DNA from: an uncultured Gemmatimonadales bacterium
Lineage (GTDB): Bacteria; Gemmatimonadota; Gemmatimonadetes; Longimicrobiales; Gaopeijiaceae
Length of the DNA stretch: 11,897 nucleotides
NCBI GenBank assembly: GCA_937982605.1
Contig: CALJLC010000186.1
Span: 1 to 11,897, forward strand
Reading direction: 5' to 3'
Shown: in pieces, positions 7,124 through 11,897 of the stretch
How the letters are laid out: each line of letters opens with the position of its first letter
Numbering within the stretch: position 1 is the stretch's first letter
Notes under the pieces: generated by a model
Seen by the model: the letters and a program-made list of their open reading frames with translations, nothing else
Told to the model about the DNA's origin: nothing
Databases searched by the model: none
Made by a program: the position numbers and the translations under genes

Positions 7124-7199
7124 GTCAGGCGAAAATGCGGTCGGCAGAGTAGCGGGGGGTGCATGGGCGGAAAAGCCCGCGCGCCCGTTTCGCATCGCC

Positions 7200-8126
7200 C
7201 TACCGCGGCGAGCTCCCGCGCACGTACGGAAGGTCGTCACGCGTGCCCCAGTCGTGCCACGAGCCGTCGTAGAACTTCGTCTCGTATCCGAGGAGGCGCG
7301 CGGCGAGGTAGGTGTAGCTCGCCCGCCACCCGACCATGCAGTAGGCGACGACCGTGTCGCCTGCTCCGGCGCCCGCGTTCTCGAAGAGGACCCGCACCTC
7401 GTCGAGCGGCAGGAGCCGCGGCGTCTCGCGGCTCTCGATCAGCTCCTCCCAGTACATCTGGTGAGCGCCCGGGATGTGGCCGGGATTGGCCATGCCCCCC
7501 ATCCCGCCGTCCTCCCCGGTGTACTCGGCGTCCGGGCGGGCGTCGACGAGCGCGACCGAAGGATCGTCGAGCCGTTCCAGGATCCAGTCGGCGTCGACGA
7601 GCAGATCCGGGACCGGGGTCAGCGTGACACTGCCGCTGCGGGGAGCGGGCTCCTCGTTCGTCACCGCGCGACCGTCGGCCTGCCAGCCGCCGAAGCCGCC
7701 GTCGAGGACGTGGACCCTGCCGCGCATACCGTACGCCTCGAGCGTCAGGAAGGCACGCGACGCGAAGAGCGGGTTGGTCGAGTACACGACCACGTGATGG
7801 TCGGTGTCGCGCACTCCCGCCTGCTCCAGCGCGGCCTCGACCTCCGACGCGCTGCGCATCTCCGTGCCCCAGGCGGGCTCGCCGTCCCAGACGAGCGCCG
7901 TCATGTCGAGGAAGCGGGCCCCGGGCAGGTGGCCCTCGTCGTACGCACTCCGACGCATGTCGGCGTGCAGCAGCGACACGTGGTCGCTCTCCAGGTGGGC
8001 CTCGAGCCACTCCGCGTCGACCAGTGGCCCTTCCGCCATCTGGGCCCCGACACCGTCGGCTCGTGCCGACCCGAGCGTCGCCGTCAGTGCGATCCAGCAC
8101 GCCACCACCCTCCGTCCCCCCCTCAT
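7200..8126 (-). CDS. Exported two-domain rhodanese (thiosulfate/3-mercaptopyruvate sulfurtransferase-like)
   Basis: A 308-residue protein that would move sulfane sulfur from a donor such as thiosulfate or 3-mercaptopyruvate to an acceptor through a cysteine persulfide. Signal peptide about 1-23 (RARA-like cleavage before DGVG), so it acts outside the cytoplasm. The first rhodanese domain (about 34-158) has GHLPGARFLD and GGFGGW but no catalytic cysteine (YSTNPLFASR at the loop). The second (about 172-303) has GHIPGAHQM, Cys263 in the active loop CMVGWRA and DGSWHDW. An inactive first and active second domain is normal in this family. The loop differs from the CRxGxR of TST or the CG(S/T)G of 3-MST types, so the substrate is open. 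The ATG is chosen for GGAGG 7 nt upstream and the signal peptide; the open frame extends to 8270 without such support. It lies 87 bp upstream of the M14 genes and may be cotranscribed with them. Confidence 0.88.
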   Translation of the reverse strand: MRGGRRVVACWIALTATLGSARADGVGAQMAEGPLVDAEWLEAHLESDHVSLLHADMRRSAYDEGHLPGARFLDMTALVWDGEPAWGTEMRSASEVEAALEQAGVRDTDHHVVVYSTNPLFASRAFLTLEAYGMRGRVHVLDGGFGGWQADGRAVTNEEPAPRSGSVTLTPVPDLLVDADWILERLDDPSVALVDARPDAEYTGEDGGMGGMANPGHIPGAHQMYWEELIESRETPRLLPLDEVRVLFENAGAGAGDTVVAYCMVGWRASYTYLAARLLGYETKFYDGSWHDWGTRDDLPYVRGSSPR

Positions 8127-8461
8127 CGTCCCGCCTCCGTCGTCGGTGCACCGTCGCGACCGGCCGCATCGGCCGCCGCCGACATGAAGTCGAAGGGGAC
8201 ACCGCGTCCGGCGCAAGCGCCGAACCATTTCCCCGTCCTCGACCACCGGCACGGCCTCGCAAGCCGGCACGGAGTACCCGGCGCTTGCAAAGCGTGCAGA
8301 TCGGACCTACATGCCAGCCGCCAGGAGCCGCACAGAATCACGCACGCGGCGTCGGTGCCGGGCGGCACCAACGATGCGTCAAGGCGTGCTGCACCCCGGT
8401 TGCGCCGGCGCCCGTTGCCGGCAAGCGAGCACGCCGGTCCCCCGCAGTCGGCAGGTGGACA
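8127..8461. other. Divergent intergenic region, 335 bp
   Basis: This separates the leftward rhodanese gene from the rightward M15 peptidase gene and should hold both promoters, but no convincing -35/-10 pair was found for either. It contains a perfect inverted repeat CGGCGC-AA-GCGCCG (8209-8222), CGGCCG-CAT-CGGCCG (8161-8175) and a 9-bp direct repeat CCGGCACGG (8246-8254 and 8264-8272). Open frames crossing it have no homology I recognise. No tRNA or other RNA was recognised. Confidence 0.6.
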
Positions 8462-9397
8462 GTGAACCCGACGCTCCGACGGTCGATCCCGGGAATCGCG
8501 GCCCTCGGCCTCGTGTGGGTCGCCGGGTTGAGGGCCGGGACGCCGCCCGAGGAGCCGGAACCTTCGGTCGTGGCGCCCGAGGCGGGATCGGAACCCGCGC
8601 TCGAGATACCCGCGATGCCCGTGGACCCCCGTGAGGCGGCCCTTCGTGCCGACGTGCGCGTGACCGCCTTCCTGAACGCCTACGGCGCCATGATCGACTC
8701 GGTGCGCTACCGAGCCGACGACCTCGTGTTCTACGTTGCCGGTGAGAGGATCCATTTCCTGGACGGGCGGATGCTCTCCGAGGACAATCGGCACCGCTGG
8801 CAGCGGTGCGATCCCCTCTTCTACCGGTATCCCCTCGAGATGCCGTCGGAGCCTCCGCCACTCCCCGAGGGGCCCGTGCGGTATTGCTCCGACGTCCAGG
8901 AAGCGCTGTGGGGCGCCACGGAGAACGAGATCCGGCAGCATGCGCGCGGCGCGAGCTACATCGACCGCCGCCTTTTCGTGAACGACGTCGTGGCCGAGGC
9001 GTTGGGTCGCGTGGAGCGGGACATCCTGGCGCTGGCCGGAGAGAACTCGGCCGTGGCGGCGTGGATCGACGAGACGGAAACCGCCTACTCGTTCGTCGAC
9101 CGTGGCATCGCAGGCACGGCCACCCGCAGTCAGCACGCGTGGGGTCTCGCGGTCGACTTCGTGCCCGGCTCGTACGACGGACGGCAGGTCTACTGGCGAT
9201 GGACCCGAGCGTGGAATCCACGCGGGTGGGATCGCACTCCTCTCGAGGAGCGGTGGACCCCACCCGCCGCCGTCGTGGAGGCCTTCGAGCGCCACGGCTT
9301 CCTCTGGGGTGGGAAGTGGGCGCACTTCGACAACATCCACTTCGAGTACCGACCCGAGATCCTGGAGTACAACCGGCTGCTCGCGGCGGCTCAGTAG
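8462..9397 (+). CDS. Secreted M15-type (VanY/LAS) peptidoglycan peptidase
   Basis: A 311-residue protein with an N-terminal signal sequence or membrane anchor (about 5-25) and a Pro/Glu-rich linker (28-55). A roughly 150-residue region of unrecognised fold follows, with two cysteines (116, 142) that could form a disulfide. The C-terminal domain (about 205-305) carries the LAS zinc signature SQHAWGLAVD (223-232; His225 and Asp232 as ligands), FLWGGKW (280-286) and DNIHFEY (290-296; Asp290 as catalytic acid/base, His293 as third ligand). Such enzymes cleave D-Ala-D-Ala or L-Ala-D-Glu type bonds in peptidoglycan stem peptides; which bond cannot be told here. The GTG start is inferred: AGG lies 6 nt upstream, no ATG precedes the signal sequence, and the frame farther upstream is low-complexity Arg/Pro-rich. 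The start is less certain than the family. Confidence 0.82.
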   Translation: MNPTLRRSIPGIAALGLVWVAGLRAGTPPEEPEPSVVAPEAGSEPALEIPAMPVDPREAALRADVRVTAFLNAYGAMIDSVRYRADDLVFYVAGERIHFLDGRMLSEDNRHRWQRCDPLFYRYPLEMPSEPPPLPEGPVRYCSDVQEALWGATENEIRQHARGASYIDRRLFVNDVVAEALGRVERDILALAGENSAVAAWIDETETAYSFVDRGIAGTATRSQHAWGLAVDFVPGSYDGRQVYWRWTRAWNPRGWDRTPLEERWTPPAAVVEAFERHGFLWGGKWAHFDNIHFEYRPEILEYNRLLAAAQ

Positions 9398-9583
9398 CGC
9401 GCGGCGCCCGGGAGGCCCGGCGAGGCACACCTCCGGGAAGTCCAGTCCGGGAGCCTCCCGAGCCGGCGGCTCGCCCCGGCTTGCAACTCGTCGAGGACGC
9501 TCACAGCGTTACACATTGGCGGCTCCCACCCCTGAGGCGACGATCGTAGCGTGGCGTAGCCTCTGGTGCTCACACCTTCCTGC
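9398..9583. other. Intergenic region with GC-rich dyads, possible weak terminator
   Basis: Between the M15 gene and the lipoprotein gene lie overlapping dyads CGGGAG-C-CTCCCG (9448-9460) and CGAGCCG-G-CGGCTCG (9459-9473), and TCCGGGA repeated at 9432 and 9446. No T run follows, so a rho-independent terminator is not supported; rho-dependent ending or read-through is possible. No clear promoter was seen. Confidence 0.35.
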
Positions 9584-11866
9584 ATGCGGCTCTACCACGG
9601 CGCCTTCCTGCTGATCGCAACCACCCCGCTCGGGTTCGCCGCCTGCGGGGACGACCCCGTCGGGCCCGACGCGCCCTTCGCACGCGTGGAGACCGTCACG
9701 CTGGACGTCGATTCGGTCCTGCTTCCGGGGCTTGGCTTCTCGACGACCCTGAGCGCGACGGCTCTCGACGCCGCGGGCCAGCCGGTCGATGTGCCCATGA
9801 CCTGGGGGAGCCGCTCGCCTTCCGTAGCGGGAGCGGACGGGTCGGGTCGGGTGATCGCGCGAGGCTACGGCACGGCGTCCGTCGTGGCTTCCGTCGGCTC
9901 CGCGGTCGATACCGCCACGGTCGTGGTCCGACAGATCCCGGAGACGATCGAGATCACGGGTGCCGTCGATACGATCTTCGCCGTCGGCTCCGAGACTCGC
10001 GCCTTCGCCTTCGCGTACGACTCGGCGGGCGCCGCGATCGAGGACGCCGACGGTACATGGACCGTGTCCTCCCCGGCTGTTCTGAGCATCAACGAGTTCG
10101 GGCGCGTCGGGGCTGTGGGCGTCGGATCCGCTCTGATCACATGGTCCTTCCGCGGGGTCTCCGCATCGAAGGAGATCACAGTCGTCCAGACGCCCGAGTT
10201 CTTCTGGGTCTGGAGCGACGCCGACACCCTGGCGCCGGGCGAGACGACGCGCGTGTACGGGATCCACGAGGACCTGCGCGGCAACAGCCTGCCGATCGGT
10301 CCCGTTTCCTGGGAGACCAGCGATTCCTCCATAGCCACTGTGGAGGGCGACGGCTACGTGACCGCGGTGGGCGGGGGACACGTCGTTCTCACCGGCGAGA
10401 GCGCGGGATTCACGAATCGGCTCTCCCTCGTCGTGCTTCCCGAGACGCCCCCTCCAGGGACGCTCGTGGCCGGCCCCGGGCCGTTGCTGGGCGACGCGTA
10501 CGGGCACGAGTTCGTGCTCCAGTCGAACGTGGACGACGGTCTGGGGGACCCGGTTGCGGTGCCCGCGACATGGACGTCCCGCGACACCGACGTCGCCGAG
10601 GTACGCGGCCCGATCGCCAGCGCCCGTTTCGACGGCGAGACATGGCTGGTGGCGGAGTACGATGGACGGGTCGACTCGATCCGCGTCACCGTGGCCCGGA
10701 TTCCCGCGAGGGTCAGCTTCCAGGGCCGCCCTCGGACTTCGGTGATCACGCTCACCGAAGGCTCCTCGGTCTATCCCCTCGCGACCGATCGCAACGGCGT
10801 GCTCTTCCCGGGCAACCTGCCGATCGTCTCGCGCGACACGACGATCGTGCGGATCACGACGTCTGGCTATGCGGGCCAACGCAAGGGGGAGACGTGGGTC
10901 GTGGCCGAAGGGATGGGGGTACGCGACTCGATCCACGTCACCGTTCTGCCCGAGCACCGCGGTGGAATCACCATCCAGACCGTCGACGACCTCGCGTTCT
11001 TCGCCGCGCAGGCACCCGAGCGTCTGATCGGCATGCTCCGCGTCGACGGCACGGCGTTGACCCATCTCGATGGGCTCGAGTCGCTCGAGTGGATCGAGGG
11101 AGATGTCCTGATCCGGTTGAACGACGATCTGGTCGACATCGGAGGGTTGTCAGGCCTCCGTACGGTGACCGGCACAGTCACGATCGAGACGAACGCGTCT
11201 CTGGCCCAGCCCAGTCTACCTGCTCTGCGCCGGGTGGGTGCGCTCTCGGTCTTTCGGAACGCTGGCCTGGACGGAGCCATGCTCTTTCCCGCACTGGAGA
11301 CGGTGAAAGGCATCGCCTACCTCGAGAACAAGGGCGTGGCAGCGACCTTTCCGGCGCTCCGTTCGGCGGGGAGTATTCGCGTGTTCTTCAACGGCCCCGT
11401 CGAACTGTCGATGCCCGAGCTGGAGTCGATCGAGGGCGGCCTCCACGTCGTCGACGTCCTTGAGACCGTGACCGTCTCGGCCCCGCGGCTCTGGCGTGTT
11501 GGCGAGCTGCTGGTGCGTGGAAACGCGTCCCTGCGGACCCTGTCGCTTCCCGAACTCACGACCATCGTCGAGGGGCTGGAGGTGGTGACGAGCCCGGCGC
11601 TGACCGACCTCGACGACATGTCGGTGACGTCCGGGATTCTGACGGTCCGGATACGCCAGAACGCATCCCTGAGCAGTCTGGACGGCCTGGTGGACGTGGG
11701 GTCGGCGATCGGAGCAGACCCTGTCGTCCCGGACGGCGCCTGGATCGAGTACAACCCGTCAATGCCCCAGTCGGTGATCACCGACTGGGTGACGGTCGTA
11801 GACGACCGCTATGTAGGCGACGCATTCCCGGGAGGGTTCGAGACTCGTGGCAACGGCGGAGGATGA
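9584..11866 (+). CDS. Large lipoprotein: tandem BIG-like Ig domains plus receptor-L/leucine-rich solenoid
   Basis: A 760-residue predicted lipoprotein. The signal peptide ends in the lipobox GFAAC, with lipidated Cys21 followed by GDDPVGP. Asp at the second position might favour inner-membrane retention by the E. coli rule, which need not hold here. About five Ig-like modules follow at roughly 35-116, 119-203, 206-285, 292-371 and 373-455. Module 3 shows the BIG_2 pattern best (SWETSDSSIATVEG, then GYVTAVGGG). From about 462 to 735 there are repeats of about 22-24 residues (LxxLxxIxGxLxIxxN type: GLESLEWIEGDVLI, GLSGLRTVTGTVTI, LPALRRVGALSVFRN, LPELTTIVEGLEVV), resembling a receptor-L-domain beta-solenoid. 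The tail ends in NGGG. The likely role is surface adhesion or ligand binding; no catalytic motif is seen. The ATG was preferred to the GTG at 9566 because it gives a compact signal peptide; neither has a clear ribosome site. Confidence 0.82.
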   Translation: MRLYHGAFLLIATTPLGFAACGDDPVGPDAPFARVETVTLDVDSVLLPGLGFSTTLSATALDAAGQPVDVPMTWGSRSPSVAGADGSGRVIARGYGTASVVASVGSAVDTATVVVRQIPETIEITGAVDTIFAVGSETRAFAFAYDSAGAAIEDADGTWTVSSPAVLSINEFGRVGAVGVGSALITWSFRGVSASKEITVVQTPEFFWVWSDADTLAPGETTRVYGIHEDLRGNSLPIGPVSWETSDSSIATVEGDGYVTAVGGGHVVLTGESAGFTNRLSLVVLPETPPPGTLVAGPGPLLGDAYGHEFVLQSNVDDGLGDPVAVPATWTSRDTDVAEVRGPIASARFDGETWLVAEYDGRVDSIRVTVARIPARVSFQGRPRTSVITLTEGSSVYPLATDRNGVLFPGNLPIVSRDTTIVRITTSGYAGQRKGETWVVAEGMGVRDSIHVTVLPEHRGGITIQTVDDLAFFAAQAPERLIGMLRVDGTALTHLDGLESLEWIEGDVLIRLNDDLVDIGGLSGLRTVTGTVTIETNASLAQPSLPALRRVGALSVFRNAGLDGAMLFPALETVKGIAYLENKGVAATFPALRSAGSIRVFFNGPVELSMPELESIEGGLHVVDVLETVTVSAPRLWRVGELLVRGNASLRTLSLPELTTIVEGLEVVTSPALTDLDDMSVTSGILTVRIRQNASLSSLDGLVDVGSAIGADPVVPDGAWIEYNPSMPQSVITDWVTVVDDRYVGDAFPGGFETRGNGGG

Positions 11867-11897
11867 GAGGCTTCAGGAACTGCGCGCCGATCCTCGC
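11863..11897 (+). CDS. Possible start of a further gene (partial)
   Basis: An ATG overlaps the lipoprotein stop as ATGA and opens MRGFRNCAPIL at the window edge, which would suit the start of a signal peptide. The purine-rich GGCGGAGG lies directly against the ATG, too close for an ideal ribosome site. Only 11 codons are visible, so no function can be given and this may be chance. Confidence 0.3.
   Translation, partial: MRGFRNCAPIL

Noticed and set aside
7125..7175. Possible promoter TTTTCC-17-TACTCT before the M14 paralog
   Set aside because: The spacing is right, but each hexamer matches the consensus at only about three of six positions, which is not better than chance.
7165..7178. Small hairpin GGGC-GGAAAA-GCCC between the rhodanese and M14 genes as a terminator
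   Set aside because: The stem is only 4 bp and no T run follows on the minus strand.
8127..8270. Upstream extension of the rhodanese by 48 codons
   Set aside because: The added residues are Arg-rich and would bury the signal peptide. The ATG at 8126 has GGAGG at good spacing.
9566..9583. GTG start six codons upstream of the lipoprotein ATG
   Set aside because: There is no ribosome site and it adds residues before a compact lipoprotein signal peptide. It cannot be fully excluded.

Overview
The window is uniformly GC-rich (roughly 70% by eye) and comes from a diderm bacterium. It encodes a predicted outer-membrane beta-barrel, several proteins with Sec signal peptides and a lipoprotein. Gene style (DUF6090-like protein, M14 peptidases with acidic calcium-type loops, BIG-domain lipoprotein) fits Gemmatimonadota or a related soil or marine lineage. 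That placement is inferred from gene content, not from a marker gene. I see no rRNA, tRNA, CRISPR array, transposase or integrase.

Left part (1-2690, minus strand) is a copper-handling operon that runs off the left edge. In transcription order it encodes a His-rich outer-membrane barrel protein, a membrane-anchored cupredoxin and the N-terminal third of a P1B-type Cu(I) ATPase (CopA). The cupredoxin lacks the usual histidines and matches pneumococcal CupA in its metal-site spacing (Cys76, Cys113, Met115, Met117). cupA and copA overlap by ATGA. In front of the operon is a good sigma70-type promoter (TTGACA-17-TATCCT). One CsoR/RcnR-type ATAC-(G/C tract)-GTAT box fills its spacer, and a second, more perfect box lies just downstream. 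No CsoR gene is in the window.

Middle part (2721-8126, minus strand) is a second cluster: an exported two-domain rhodanese, then two adjacent secreted M14-family proteins, then a small membrane-anchored DUF6090-like protein, closed by a rho-independent terminator. The last three genes overlap head to tail by 4 bp (ATGA, GTGA). The downstream M14 protein has a complete zinc and catalytic set. The upstream paralog has lost two of three zinc ligands and the catalytic glutamate but keeps three acidic calcium-type loops, so it looks like a pseudo-peptidase made together with an active partner.

Right part (8127-11897, plus strand) starts with a 335-bp divergent intergenic region. It is followed by a secreted M15-type (VanY/LAS-like) peptidoglycan peptidase. 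Then comes a 760-residue lipoprotein of about five BIG-like Ig domains joined to a C-terminal receptor-L/leucine-rich solenoid. A further gene may start at the right edge with an ATGA overlap.

The most interesting points are the active/inactive M14 pair with conserved calcium loops, and the CupA-like protein in a CsoR-type copper operon headed by an outer-membrane protein.
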